Assembly (NCBI RefSeq): GCF_031432425.1 | Contig: NZ_JAVKPH010000003.1 | Span: forward strand, 124,001 to 188,000 | DNA from: Ruixingdingia sedimenti | GTDB lineage: Bacteria > Pseudomonadota > Alphaproteobacteria > Rhodobacterales > Rhodobacteraceae | DNA length: 64,000 bases | Direction: 5' to 3' | Shown: positions 26,033-34,956 of the stretch, piece by piece | How positions within the stretch are numbered: the first letter of the stretch is position 1 | How the letters are laid out: every line of letters begins with the position of its first letter | The notes under the pieces: model-generated | Seen by the model: the letters and a program-made list of their open reading frames with translations, nothing else | Told to the model about the DNA's origin: nothing | Databases searched by the model: none | Made by a program: the position numbers and the translations under genes

Positions 26033-26476
26033 TCAGTAGGCGCCGGAACCCTCGGGCGCAACCGGCGCGTCGTCGCGGCGCGTGGTCTCTTCACGGGCGG
26101 CGCGGGCGCGGTCTTCCATGAAGGCGTCGAATTCCTGCTTGTCCTTGGCGTCGCGCAGGCGTTGCAGGAAGGTCTCGAACGCCTGCTGTTCGTCCTCCAG
26201 ACGGCGCAGCGTGTCGGCCTTGTAGGCCTCGAAGGCAGAGTTGCCGGTCGGCGTCAGGCCCGAACGGTGCATGCGCCAGGCGCCGCGGTGGCAGGCGGAT
26301 TTGCGGAACATCTTCTTCCCCCAGATCATGTAGAACAGAATGGCAAGGCCCACGGGCCAGAACAGGATGAAGCCCAGGACCATGACGGCGATCCAGGCGC
26401 CCTTGCCGCGGTCGTCGAGCCACGCCTCGGCGCGACCGAACCAGGATCGCTGCGGCGTGATGTCGGTAAAGGTCAT
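26033..26476 (-). CDS. DUF2852 membrane protein
   Basis: A 147-residue protein with one clear hydrophobic segment (WIAVMVLGFILFWPVGLAIL, about residues 28-47), followed by a long charged helix with coiled-coil character (FEAYKADTLRRLEDEQQAFE). This matches the DUF2852 family of alphaproteobacteria, whose function is unknown. I chose ATG 26476 (MTFTDITPQ), preceded by GAGGGG; 15 extra codons are open upstream. A promoter and a palindrome lie upstream at 26506-26556. Confidence 0.87.
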   Translation of the reverse strand: MTFTDITPQRSWFGRAEAWLDDRGKGAWIAVMVLGFILFWPVGLAILFYMIWGKKMFRKSACHRGAWRMHRSGLTPTGNSAFEAYKADTLRRLEDEQQAFETFLQRLRDAKDKQEFDAFMEDRARAAREETTRRDDAPVAPEGSGAY

Positions 26477-26505
26477 TGCGGTGTCCCCTCGGTGCGTCGG
26501 TTGCA

Positions 26506-26556
26506 TGTGAATTGCTTTCACATCCCCAAGATGCGCGCGGCAGGGGCGGCGTTCAA
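26506..26556 (-). promoter_or_regulatory. Candidate promoter with overlapping palindrome for the DUF2852 gene
   Basis: On the minus strand TTGAAC (26551-26556) and CATCTT (26528-26533) are 17 bp apart. Immediately downstream lies a perfect palindrome TGTGAA-n5-TTCACA (26506-26522), at the expected transcription start. It is placed where a repressor would block initiation. The regulator is unknown. Confidence 0.45.
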
Positions 26557-26796
26557 GGGGGCATGTTAACGTATTTCACATTTTTTCGCAGGGATGGGCG
26601 AAAGGCCGCCGGGGCTGTGTGGCGAGGGGGATGACCGGTTCGTCCACGCGCATGCGGGGAAGGGGTGCCACCGGCATCCGGGAAGATCGGTATCCGGGGC
26701 TCATCCTCGGGGATACGGGCATCGAGGGCGGGCGCAGCATCTGCCTGCGGCCCGTCCCCACCGGCCGGTGGCGATCCGCGCCTGTTACCGCCCCCC

Positions 26797-27270
26797 TCAC
26801 CCTTCCACGAAGGCCCCCCGTTCGGCGCCGGTGATCCGTTCCAGCACCGCCGGGTCGATGGCGAAGATGTGGCGCGGGGTGCCGGCGGCGGCCCAGACCA
26901 GGGGGAAATCCAGCAGCCGGGGGTCGAGGAAGGCGCGGACGGGCGTCAGATGGCCCACCGGTGCCACGCCGCCGATGGCAAAGCCGGTCTCTGCCCGCAC
27001 CAGCGCCGCATCGGCCTTGCCGAGCGGCTCGCCCGCCAGCGCGCTTGCGCGGCCGGCGCAGACGCGGTTGCCGCCGGCGGTCAGGAACAGGCGCACATGG
27101 CCCGAGGTCTCGCCGCGGAAGATGATCGACTTGACGATCTGGTCGAGGTGGCAGCCCGCAGCCGCCGCGGCCTCTGCCGCGGTGCGGGTGCTGTCGGGCA
27201 TCTCGCGCAGCTCTGCCGCCACGCCCGCGGATTCCAGCGCCGCGCGCACGCGGGCAACACTCTTGCTCAT
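26797..27270 (-). CDS. YbaK/EbsC-type aminoacyl-tRNA deacylase
   Basis: A 157-residue single-domain protein of the YbaK/prolyl-tRNA editing family that hydrolyses mischarged tRNA. Family marks are CHLDQIVKSIIFRG at about 41-54 (with the key Lys), LFLTAGGNRV, and AIGGVAPVGH, the GxxxP-type loop lining the active site. I chose ATG 27270 (MSKSVARVRAALESAG); the longer frame up to 27399 overlaps the glnE start and lacks homology-like content. It is divergent from glnE. Confidence 0.9.
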   Translation of the reverse strand: MSKSVARVRAALESAGVAAELREMPDSTRTAAEAAAAAGCHLDQIVKSIIFRGETSGHVRLFLTAGGNRVCAGRASALAGEPLGKADAALVRAETGFAIGGVAPVGHLTPVRAFLDPRLLDFPLVWAAAGTPRHIFAIDPAVLERITGAERGAFVEG

Positions 27271-27364
27271 CGCATCCCCTCCGTTCACCCCTGCGATCTT
27301 GCCCAAGGCGGGGGCGGCCGCAAGCCCTGTTGACCCTGCCTGCGGCCCCCGCCAAGTTGCCGTC

Positions 27365-30145
27365 ATGACCTTCGCATCCCGCCTGACCCGCCAGCCCATC
27401 CCCCATGACGCCGACGCGGGGGCCGAGGCGGCGCGCGCCTTTGCCGATCTGGGGCCGGACCTCGCGGGGCTGCTGGCGGGGACGGCGGGGTGCAGCCCCT
27501 ACCTCAACGGCCTGATGACGCGCGAGGAGGCGTGGCTGCGCGCGGCGCTGGCCGTTGCGCCGGAGGCGGCGGCAGAGGCGGAACTGGCCGCATTGGCCCC
27601 GGTGGTGCTGGCCGATCTGCCCGGCGCGCTGCGGCAGGCGAAACGGCGGCTGGCGCTGCTGACGGCGCTGGCCGATCTGGGGGGCGTCTGGCCGCTGGAA
27701 ACGGTCACGGGCACGCTCACGCGGCTGGCCGACACCGCGGTGGATCTGGCCATGAAGGCGCTGGTGGGCGAGGAAATCCGCCGCGGCAAGCTGCCGGGGC
27801 AGGGGCCGGACGACGTGGCGGCGGCGGGGGGGATGGTTGCGCTCGCCATGGGCAAGATGGGGGCGGCGGAGCTGAACTATTCCTCCGACATCGACCTGAT
27901 CTGCCTTTTCGACGAAACCCGCTATCCGGGCGAGGAACAGGACGCCCGCGCCGCCTTCATCCGCGTCACCCGCAAGATGGCGGCGATGCTGTCGGACATG
28001 ACCGGCGAGGGCTATGTCTTCCGCACCGACCTGCGCCTGCGCCCCGACGCCAGCGTGACGCCGGTGTGCCTGTCGATGGCGGCGGCGGAAACCTATTACG
28101 AATCGGTCGGCCGCACCTGGGAACGCGCGGCCTATATCAAGGCGCGGCCCTGCGGCGGCGATCTGGCGGCGGGGGACCGTTTCCTGAAGGTGCTGACCCC
28201 CTTCGTCTGGCGCCGCCACCTCGATTTCGCTGCGATCCAGGATACTTACGACATGCGGCTGCGCATCCGCGATCACAAGGGCCTTGCCGGGCCGGTGGCG
28301 ATCGAGGGGCACAACATGAAGCTCGGCATCGGCGGCATCCGGGAAATCGAGTTCTTCACCCAGACCCGCCAGCTGATCGCCGGCGGGCGCGACCCCTCCT
28401 TGCGCGACCGCACCACGGTGGGCGGCCTTGCGGCGCTGGCGGCGAAAGGGTGGGTGCCCGAGGCCACGGCGGCGGAACTGACCGATCTTTACCGCGCGCA
28501 CCGCGAGGTGGAACACCGCCTGCAGATGGTGCAGGACGCCCAGACCCATCTGATGCCCGCCACGCCCGAAGGGGTGGACCGCATCGCGCGCTTCTGCGGC
28601 GAGGGCGACACCGCGCGCTTCCGCGACGCCCTGCGCGGGCGCATCGACCGCGTGGCCGAACTGACCGAAGGCTTCTTCGCCCCCGGAGAGGCCGAGGCGG
28701 GCCCCGAACTTACCCCCCGCATGGCGGAAATCGTCGAGGGCTGGCGCGCCTATCCGGCGATGCGGTCGCAGCGCGCGGTGCAGATCTTCCGCCGCCTGCG
28801 CCCGCAACTGCTGCGCCGGCTGATGCGCGCGGCCAACCCCGAAGAGGCGCTGGTGGCGCTGGACGGGTTCCTTGCCGGGCTGCCCGCCGGGGTGCAGCTT
28901 TTCTCGCTGTTCGAGGCCAACCCGCAACTGGTGGACCTGATCGTCGACATCGCCGGCACCGCGCCCGCGCTGGCGCGGCATCTGGCGCGCAATTCCTCGG
29001 TGCTGGATGCGGTGATCGGGGGGGCGTTCTTCGCGCCCTGGCCGGGCACGGCGACGCTGGCGGCGGATCTGGCGGCGAAGCTGGCCGAGACGGCGGATTA
29101 CGAGAAAAAGCTCGACGTGGCGCGGGTCTGGCGGCGGGAATGGCATTTCCGTATCGGCGTGCACCACCTGCGCGGGCTGATCGACGCCTTCGAGGCGGGC
29201 AAGCAATATGCCGATCTGGCGGAGGCGGTGCTGGCCGCGATCTGGACCCCGGTGGCGGCGGAATTCGCCCGCAAGCACGGGCCCATGCCGGGGCGCGGCG
29301 CGGTGGTGGTGGGGATGGGCAGCCTCGGCGCCGGGCGGCTCAGCGCGGGGTCCGACCTCGACCTGATCGTGATCTGCGACGCGCAGGGGGTGGAGGCGTC
29401 GGAGGGCCCGCGCCCGCTGGCGTCGCGGGCCTATTATGCACGGCTGACGCAGGCGCTGGTGACGGCGCTGACCGCGCCGATGGCGGCGGGGCGGCTTTAC
29501 GAGGTGGACATGCGCCTGCGCCCCTCGGGCCGGCAGGGGCCGGTGGCGACCGCGCTTGCGGCCTTTGCCGACTACCAGCAGACCGAGGCCTGGACATGGG
29601 AACACCTTGCGCTCACCCGCGCGCGGCCCGTCGCCGGCAACATGGATCTGGGCGCAGAGGTCGAGGCGCTGCGCCGCGACCTGCTGGCCGCCAAGGGGCA
29701 GGGCGCCCGCGTCATCCCCGACGTGGCCGGGATGCGCGCCCGCCTCGCCGCCGCCAAGCCCGGCGGCGGGTGGGAGGCGAAGGCGGGCCCCGGCCATATC
29801 ATGGACATCGAACTGCTGGCCCAGACCGCCGCCCTGCGCGCCGCGAACCCGGCCCGGCGGCTGGAGGCGCAGTTGCGCGCAGGCGTGCGGTCGGGGTTCC
29901 TGTCGCGCGAGGACGAGGGGGCGTTGCTGGCGGCCTATCGGCTGCTCTGGCGGTTGCAGGCGGGCACGCGGCTTCTGTCGGAAACCGTTCTCGACCCCGA
30001 TACATTGGGCGAGGGCGGGCGGGCCTTCATCCTGCGCGAATGCGGCGCGGCGGACATGGCCGAACTGGCGGCGATGCTGGACCGGTTGACGGCAGCGGCG
30101 GCGGCGGTGATCGACGGGCACCTGCCCGTCGAGGCCGCGGCTTAG
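27365..30145 (+). CDS. glnE: Bifunctional glutamine synthetase adenylyltransferase/deadenylase
   Basis: A 926-residue enzyme that attaches AMP to glutamine synthetase, or removes it, in response to PII signalling. The two nucleotidyltransferase domains are both intact. The N-terminal one has AMGKMGAAELNYSSDIDLI and the C-terminal one GMGSLGAGRLSAGSDLDLIV, each with the DxD metal pair. The linking helical regions include GHNMKLGIGGIREIEFFTQ and GPGHIMDIELLAQ. The length agrees with the family (about 950). ATG 27365 begins MTFASRLTRQPIP. It is monocistronic, with a divergent gene before it and a long gap after it. Confidence 0.96.
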   Translation: MTFASRLTRQPIPHDADAGAEAARAFADLGPDLAGLLAGTAGCSPYLNGLMTREEAWLRAALAVAPEAAAEAELAALAPVVLADLPGALRQAKRRLALLTALADLGGVWPLETVTGTLTRLADTAVDLAMKALVGEEIRRGKLPGQGPDDVAAAGGMVALAMGKMGAAELNYSSDIDLICLFDETRYPGEEQDARAAFIRVTRKMAAMLSDMTGEGYVFRTDLRLRPDASVTPVCLSMAAAETYYESVGRTWERAAYIKARPCGGDLAAGDRFLKVLTPFVWRRHLDFAAIQDTYDMRLRIRDHKGLAGPVAIEGHNMKLGIGGIREIEFFTQTRQLIAGGRDPSLRDRTTVGGLAALAAKGWVPEATAAELTDLYRAHREVEHRLQMVQDAQTHLMPATPEGVDRIARFCGEGDTARFRDALRGRIDRVAELTEGFFAPGEAEAGPELTPRMAEIVEGWRAYPAMRSQRAVQIFRRLRPQLLRRLMRAANPEEALVALDGFLAGLPAGVQLFSLFEANPQLVDLIVDIAGTAPALARHLARNSSVLDAVIGGAFFAPWPGTATLAADLAAKLAETADYEKKLDVARVWRREWHFRIGVHHLRGLIDAFEAGKQYADLAEAVLAAIWTPVAAEFARKHGPMPGRGAVVVGMGSLGAGRLSAGSDLDLIVICDAQGVEASEGPRPLASRAYYARLTQALVTALTAPMAAGRLYEVDMRLRPSGRQGPVATALAAFADYQQTEAWTWEHLALTRARPVAGNMDLGAEVEALRRDLLAAKGQGARVIPDVAGMRARLAAAKPGGGWEAKAGPGHIMDIELLAQTAALRAANPARRLEAQLRAGVRSGFLSREDEGALLAAYRLLWRLQAGTRLLSETVLDPDTLGEGGRAFILRECGAADMAELAAMLDRLTAAAAAVIDGHLPVEAAA

Positions 30146-30621
30146 GGCGGATCGGCCTTCATTTCCTCCGCCCTGTCTGGCGAAGGCGCGCGCCTTCGCC
30201 ATATCCTGCCGGTCCCGCTGCCCCGGCCGGGGGCCCCAAACCCCCGGCCCGCGCCCGCCCCGCCCATGGCGGGCGCTGGCCTCTTGTTTCCGGGGACTCA
30301 CGGTTTCCAGCGGCACCGCCGCGCGACGGGCTGGGGAAACGCGGTGCGTTTCCTGATCCCGTCCGGCCCGATGGCTGTGTGAATATCGGTCCGCCTCGGG
30401 CTGGACCGCATTTTCTGCAACGCGGCATTGCGTCACGTGCAAGCCTTTGTGCCAGATCCGCCCGATCCGTAGACATCAGCGATACATCTGTGGGAGATAC
30501 CTGCACATAGAGGCCATATGGTTGCGTCCACTGCATGGCAGGCTTTCCCGCCGCGCCCTTGCAATGTCAGTAGCATCCCCCTAATTTCTGCATCACAGCA
30601 TGACAGGAAAGGACCTACACC
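30146..30621. other. Intergenic stretch of 476 bp
   Basis: No convincing gene. It contains a GC-rich 9-bp hairpin (GCGCCCGCC 30251-30259 with its complement 30268-30276) that may end glnE transcription, although no U-tract follows. Its last 65 bp hold the promoter of the next small gene. A minus-strand frame at 30159-30536 has no family-like content. Confidence 0.6.
30559..30587 (+). promoter_or_regulatory. Promoter for the small protein gene at 30622
   Basis: TTGCAA (30559-30564) and TAATTT (30582-30587) are 17 bp apart, 35 bp before the small ORF. Both match the housekeeping consensus well for a high-GC genome. Confidence 0.65.
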
Positions 30622-30753
30622 ATGGTGCACAACGTCGAAGTTCAGTCCGCGGTCTCGCAAGCCCGCCGTCTCCGCGCCGAATACGTCGCGCAACTGATCC
30701 GCAGCCTCTTCGTGCGGACCCCGGCTGCCCCGGTCCACGCCAAGACGGCGTGA
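30622..30753 (+). CDS. Small conserved-looking protein (43 aa)
   Basis: A 43-residue protein, MVHNVEVQSAVSQARRLRAE at its N-terminus, with a basic amphipathic helix (QARRLRAEYVAQLIRSLF) and a short proline/alanine end. It has its own promoter, a strong ribosome site (AGGAAAGGA, 30604-30612) and a perfect terminator 34 bp after the stop. These signals argue that it is a real gene. It reminds me of the short helical proteins common in Rhodobacterales (RSP_7527-like), but I am not sure of the family. Its function is unknown; a short basic helix could bind a membrane or a nucleic acid. Confidence 0.7.
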   Translation: MVHNVEVQSAVSQARRLRAEYVAQLIRSLFVRTPAAPVHAKTA

Positions 30754-30786
30754 CCCCATGACGGCCGATTGTTTCCCGATCGACAG

Positions 30787-30813
30787 AAAACCCCGGAAAT
30801 GATCCGGGGTTTT
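30787..30813 (+). terminator. Rho-independent terminator after the small protein gene
   Basis: A perfect 11-bp stem AAAACCCCGGA/TCCGGGGTTTT with a 5-nt loop, carrying a U-tract on both strands. Confidence 0.9.
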
Positions 30814-30883
30814 CGCATTTAGACCACAATCCGCGCCGATCCTGTCATCAGAGCAGCAGGGGCAAAGCCCCGGAGGATGACAG

Positions 30884-31615
30884 ATGAACCTGCACCGCCT
30901 TATCGCCCTGACCGGCCTCATGGCCAGCCTCGCGGCTTGCGCCGCCCCCGATGTGGCCAGCCGCAGCACCCAGGCCCCCGCCCTTCTGGATACGGCCGCC
31001 ACCGAAGCCCCCGCCCCCACCCTCCGCCATGACGTGCGCGCCGTGCATGTGACCGTGCCGCGCGACCTGCGGGTGTCGGAGGCGAACGTCTATTACCCCC
31101 TCGCCGATATCGTCTGGCGCGGCGAGGCGCGCGGCGACCGCCACGCCCAGGTCGAGGCGATCCTGCAAGAGGCCTTCGCCCGCGGCACCGAGGGCATGGA
31201 CAAGGGCGCCCCGGTGATCGTCGAGGCGGAACTGACCCGGTTCCATGCGCTGACCGAAAAGACCCGCTATTCCTTCGGCGGCGTGCACGCGATCCGTTTC
31301 CGCCTGACGCTGCGCGATGCGCTGACGGGCGCGGTGATGGGCGCGCCGCAGATGGTCGCGGCCGACATCAAGGCCGCCGGCGGCCAGCGCGCGCTGGAAG
31401 AGGAAAGCCGCGGCCTGACGCAGCGGGTGGTGATCGTGAACGAACTCTCGCAGGCGATCCGCGCCGCGCTGTCGCGCCCGCCCGCCGCCGCCCCGCGCCA
31501 CGCCCCCGACGGGCCCGCGGCGCCGGCGCTGACCTCGCGGCTGAACGACGACCTGCGGCTGACGCTGGCGGCGGTGTCGATGAAGAACATGCAGGTGGCG
31601 CCCGGGGCCGAGTGA
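30884..31615 (+). CDS. Putative lipoprotein (DUF6778-like)
   Basis: A 243-residue exported protein. The signal peptide ends in a lipobox LAAC with the lipidated Cys19, so it is membrane anchored after export. The mature part starts with a Pro/Ala/Thr-rich linker and continues with a compact alpha/beta domain (VSEANVYYPLADIVWRGE, VIVEAELTRFHALTEKTR). It resembles a Rhodobacterales lipoprotein family whose function is unknown. It begins 70 bp after the preceding terminator, so it has its own promoter. A 39-bp gap separates it from the next gene. Confidence 0.8.
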   Translation: MNLHRLIALTGLMASLAACAAPDVASRSTQAPALLDTAATEAPAPTLRHDVRAVHVTVPRDLRVSEANVYYPLADIVWRGEARGDRHAQVEAILQEAFARGTEGMDKGAPVIVEAELTRFHALTEKTRYSFGGVHAIRFRLTLRDALTGAVMGAPQMVAADIKAAGGQRALEEESRGLTQRVVIVNELSQAIRAALSRPPAAAPRHAPDGPAAPALTSRLNDDLRLTLAAVSMKNMQVAPGAE

Positions 31616-31654
31616 CCCCTTTTGCCGCCCGCGCGGACAGGGTAGAGGGGGGGC

Positions 31655-32878
31655 ATGACGCCCCCCCTTTCGCATCCCGCCCATCCCCCCGGCCTTCCCA
31701 CCGTCCGCCTGCGCCCCAAGGCCGAGGCGCGCGCGATCCGTCACGGCTTTCCCTGGGTCTATGCCGACGAACTCGTGACCGACCGGCGCACCCAGGGGCT
31801 GCGCCCCGGCACGCTCGCCGTGCTGGAGGATGCGGACCGCCGTCCCCTCGGGCTGGTGACGGTCAACCCCGCCTCGCGCATCATCGCCCGCATGCTCGAC
31901 CGCGATCCGGCGGCGGTGGTGGATCAGGGCTGGTTCGCCGCCCGCCTGACCCGCGCGCTGGCGCTGCGCGAACGGCTCTACGACGCGCCCTTCTACCGGC
32001 TGGTCCATGCCGAGGCGGACGGGCTGCCCGGCGTGGTGATCGACCGTTTCGGCGATCTGGCGGTGATCCAGCCCAATGCCGCCTGGGCCGAGGCGCATCT
32101 GGACGCGCTGGTCGCGGCGCTGGTGGCGGTGACGGGCGTCGTCCGCGTGGTCAAGAACGGGACGGGCCGCGCCCGGGGGCTGGAAGGGCTGCCCGAGGAA
32201 ACGCTGGTTCTGCGCGGCACGGTGGACGGGCCGGTCGAGGTGCCGATGAACGGCGCGATCTACCTTGCCGATGTCCTGGGGGGCCAGAAGACCGGCCTTT
32301 TCTATGACCAGCGCCCCAACCATGCCTTCGCCGCGCGGCTGGCGCGCGGGGCGCGGGTGCTGGATGTGTTCGCACATGTCGGCGGCTTCGGGCTGGCGGC
32401 GCTGGCGGGGGGCGCGGACAGCGCGCTGGCGGTGGATGGATCGGCCGCGGCGCTGGCGCTGGCGGAACGGGGGGCGGCGGCGGGCGGTTTCGCCGACCGT
32501 TTCGCCACCCGGCAGGGCGATGCCTTCGCCACGCTGGAAACGCTGGCGACCGAGGGCGCGCGGTTCGATCTGGTGATCTGCGACCCGCCCGCCTTCGCCC
32601 CCGCCAAACCGGCGCTGGAGGCGGGGTTGCGCGCCTATGAACGTGTCGCGCGGCTGGCGGCGCCGCTGGTCGCGCCGGGGGGCTACCTCGTGCTCTGTTC
32701 GTGCTCGCATGCCGCCGACCTGACGGCGTTCCGCAACGCCTCGGCCCGCGGGATCGGACGGGCGGGGCGGCGGGGGCAGATATTGCACACAGGGTTCGCC
32801 GGGCCCGACCACCCGGTGCTGCCGCAACTGGCCGAATCGGGCTACCTCAAGGCGCTGTTCTTCCGGCTGGACGGATGA
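31655..32878 (+). CDS. Class I SAM-dependent rRNA methyltransferase (RlmI-like)
   Basis: A 407-residue protein with an N-terminal PUA domain (about 15-95, with RHGFPWVYADELV and a GLVTVNPAS strand) and a C-terminal Rossmann methyltransferase. The SAM motif is VLDVFAHVGGFGLAAL and the catalytic region is DLVICDPPAFAP (the DPPAF form of motif IV), followed by LVLCSCSHAADL with the Cys pair. This layout is that of RlmI, which methylates 23S rRNA at a cytosine C5. The precise rRNA site is not determined here. Its stop overlaps the next ORF by four bases. Confidence 0.9.
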   Translation: MTPPLSHPAHPPGLPTVRLRPKAEARAIRHGFPWVYADELVTDRRTQGLRPGTLAVLEDADRRPLGLVTVNPASRIIARMLDRDPAAVVDQGWFAARLTRALALRERLYDAPFYRLVHAEADGLPGVVIDRFGDLAVIQPNAAWAEAHLDALVAALVAVTGVVRVVKNGTGRARGLEGLPEETLVLRGTVDGPVEVPMNGAIYLADVLGGQKTGLFYDQRPNHAFAARLARGARVLDVFAHVGGFGLAALAGGADSALAVDGSAAALALAERGAAAGGFADRFATRQGDAFATLETLATEGARFDLVICDPPAFAPAKPALEAGLRAYERVARLAAPLVAPGGYLVLCSCSHAADLTAFRNASARGIGRAGRRGQILHTGFAGPDHPVLPQLAESGYLKALFFRLDG

Positions 32879-33417
32879 AGGCGGTTCTCGACGCCTGCGT
32901 GCTCTACCCCACCGTGCTGCGCGAGATCCTGACGGGCGCTGCGGCGGCGGGGCTTTACACCCCGCTCTGGTCCGCGCGTATCCTTGAAGAATGGGCGCGC
33001 GCCACCCGCAAACTGGGCCCCGGCGCCGAGGATCAGGCCCGGGCAGAGGCCGCCGCGCTGGCCCGCGCCTTTCCCGCCGCGATGGTGGCGCCGCAACCGG
33101 GCCTCGAATCGCGCCTGCACCTGCCGGACGAAAACGACATCCACGTGCTGGCCGCCGCGATCGCCGGCGGGGCGGATGCCATCGTCACCTTCAACCGCGC
33201 CGATTTCCCGCAAGGTACGCTGGCGGCCGAAGGGCTGACGCGGCGCGAGCCCGACGGTTTCCTGTGGGAACTCGCCTCGCACCACCCCGGGACGATGGCG
33301 CAGGTGGTCGAGGATGTCCGCGCCCGGGCCGAGGCGATCCTGGCCGCGCCGCAACCCCTGCGCCCGCTGCTCAAACGCGCGCGGCTGCCCCGGCTGGCGA
33401 AGCTGCTGGCGGGGTAG
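32875..33417 (+). CDS. PIN domain protein (RSP_2648-like)
   Basis: A 180-residue PIN-domain protein, a Mg2+-dependent ribonuclease fold. The acidic residues are Asp6 in VLDACVLYP, an Asp/Glu in LPDENDIHVLAAA and the Asp in VTFNRADFP. It is longer than the usual VapC toxin (about 130) and no antitoxin gene lies upstream. It overlaps an rRNA methyltransferase by ATGA, so I doubt that it is a toxin-antitoxin partner; an RNA-processing role is more likely. The C-terminal extension ends in a basic helix. Confidence 0.85.
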   Translation: MKAVLDACVLYPTVLREILTGAAAAGLYTPLWSARILEEWARATRKLGPGAEDQARAEAAALARAFPAAMVAPQPGLESRLHLPDENDIHVLAAAIAGGADAIVTFNRADFPQGTLAAEGLTRREPDGFLWELASHHPGTMAQVVEDVRARAEAILAAPQPLRPLLKRARLPRLAKLLAG

Positions 33418-33467
33418 GGGCACTTGCCCCGCGGCGGTGCGGGTGGAGGGGGCAGGAGCCTCCGGCG

Positions 33468-33542
33468 GGGATATTTAGGGACAGAAAATGAAGCAGGTGG
33501 ATCCTGAACGAGACCTGATCACTTTCTGTCCCCAAATATCCC
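33468..33542. repeat. Dispersed intergenic inverted-repeat element, copy B
   Basis: Arms 33468-33491 and 33519-33542 are inverted complements at 22 of 24 positions and carry the core GGGATATTTnGGGACAGAAA. The right side continues into the same GC-rich block as copy A (CCGGGGGTCCGGGGGCTGGC). It lies between the convergent PIN and M48 genes. Confidence 0.8.
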
Positions 33543-33600
33543 GGGGGTCCGGGGGCTGGCCCCCGGCGCCGACCTTTCCGCCGGACATGCGGTCAGAGAT

Positions 33601-34308
33601 TCACCCCCGCGGCACCAGCCCCCATTGCGCCTCGCGCGCCTCGATCGCGGCGATGCGGTCGGCGGCGGCGGGGTGGCTCATCAGCCAGGCGGGCACCGCA
33701 CCCTCGCGCAGGCCGGTCAGCCCCGGCAGCTTGCGGAACAGCGACTTCTGCGGCGCGGTGCCGATCCCGGCCTTGACCAGCAGCGCCGCGGCCCAGGCGT
33801 CGGCCTCGTATTCGTCGCCGCGCGACAGCCGCGCCGCCAGGGCCCCCGTCACCAGCCGTGCCACCATCACCGCCAGAAGCGGCCCCACCACCGGCACCGC
33901 GCGCAGGATCAGCGCCACCAGCGTGACGAACACCGCGTTCTGGCCCGAAAAGTCGATCATCCGCCGCCGGGTATGGCCAAGCGCGACATGGCCCAGTTCA
34001 TGGGCGATGACGCTGGCGATTTCCTCGGCCGTGACCTCGCCCCTGCGATAGCGCTGATAGAAGCCGCGGGTGATGTAGATCTGCCCGTCGGGCGCGGCGA
34101 GGCCGTTCACGGGCTCGACCTCGAACAGGTTCACGGTGATCTTCGGCAGGTCCAGCGCCTCGGCCAGCCGCGCGGCCTGCCGGCGCAGTTCGGGGTCGGC
34201 CAGTTCCGCCGCGTTTTCGGCCAGCATCTTCCGCGTCCGCCAGGCGGAGAACCAGTACATCGCCATGGCGTAGAGGATGGCGAGAAGGATGGGTGCGAAC
34301 TTGAGCAT
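33601..34308 (-). CDS. M48 family zinc metalloprotease
   Basis: A 235-residue membrane-associated peptidase. Residues 4-21 form a transmembrane anchor. The zinc site HELGH is at residues 103-107 (ASVIAHELGHVALGH), and the third ligand Glu is in DEYEADAWAAAL. A second hydrophobic region (VFVTLVALILRAVPVVGPLL) lies between them, as in HtpX-like proteases. The C-terminal SHPAAADRIAAIEA is the usual family end. It probably takes part in envelope protein quality control. It converges on the PIN gene. Confidence 0.92.
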   Translation of the reverse strand: MLKFAPILLAILYAMAMYWFSAWRTRKMLAENAAELADPELRRQAARLAEALDLPKITVNLFEVEPVNGLAAPDGQIYITRGFYQRYRRGEVTAEEIASVIAHELGHVALGHTRRRMIDFSGQNAVFVTLVALILRAVPVVGPLLAVMVARLVTGALAARLSRGDEYEADAWAAALLVKAGIGTAPQKSLFRKLPGLTGLREGAVPAWLMSHPAAADRIAAIEAREAQWGLVPRG

Positions 34309-34386
34309 GCCCCCGATATGGCCCCTGCGGGGCCGCGGGTAAAGGTCATGCTGGGGGACGGGTGCGGGAAAACCGCGCCGCGGGGC

Positions 34387-34956
34387 TCAGCCGCCCCAGG
34401 TGCGGACGGGGCCGCAATCCATATGCACGAAGTTGGAGCGCGAATAGCGCCCCACACCGCCCGAGGCGCAGGCCTCTGCCGCGCGGGCCATCTGGCTGAC
34501 CGACCGCGACTTGAGCCGCAGGTCGGCGGCCTGGCCCTTCATGTGCAGCGAATTGCGCGCCACCCCGCTGGAGCGCGAGCGCAGCGCGGCGTTGGTCTGC
34601 GGCGAGCGGTAGCCCGACAGCAGCATGTAGGGTTCCGTCACGTCCATCAGGTTGTGCGCGGCGGCCATGATGTCGATCGTGCGGGCGTCCATCTTCATGG
34701 TGCTGCCGGTGCGCACGTCGCGCATGAAGTGGTTGATCTCTGCCATCGCCTCGGGGATGTACTTGCCGTCGATCCAGTAGATGGTGTCGAGGCTTTCGCC
34801 CGAGCGGCCGGAATACATGCGCACCCGCCGGACGTCGCCGGCCCCGCGCAGCAGCCCGAAAGCGTTGGAATAGGTGGGTGCCGCCGCCACGATGCCCGCA
34901 GCAAAGATGCCAAGCAGCCTGCGCCGCGAGATGCCAGAATCAGCCGTCGTCGTCAT
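34387..34956 (-). CDS. DUF882 (YcbK-like) exported peptidase
   Basis: A 189-residue protein with a twin-arginine signal (SRRRLLGIFAAGIVAAA), so it is exported folded. The mature part is a DUF882/peptidase M15-like domain: SGYRSPQTNAALRSRSSGVA, then NSLHMKGQAADLR with the zinc-binding His/Asp, and SNFVHMDCGPVR with the last His. Such proteins are thought to cut peptidoglycan peptides (MepK/YcbK relatives). I chose ATG 34956 (MTTTADSGISRRR). It is divergent from the L,D-transpeptidase gene, another wall enzyme, which is the usual arrangement. Confidence 0.92.
   Translation of the reverse strand: MTTTADSGISRRRLLGIFAAGIVAAAPTYSNAFGLLRGAGDVRRVRMYSGRSGESLDTIYWIDGKYIPEAMAEINHFMRDVRTGSTMKMDARTIDIMAAAHNLMDVTEPYMLLSGYRSPQTNAALRSRSSGVARNSLHMKGQAADLRLKSRSVSQMARAAEACASGGVGRYSRSNFVHMDCGPVRTWGG

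Noticed and set aside
30159..30536. Minus-strand frame of 125 codons in the gap after glnE
   Set aside because: No ribosome site or family resemblance; Gly/Arg/Pro-rich composition typical of chance frames in this DNA.
32875..33417. PIN gene as the toxin of a toxin-antitoxin pair
   Set aside because: No small antitoxin frame precedes it; it is coupled to an rRNA methyltransferase gene and is longer than VapC toxins.
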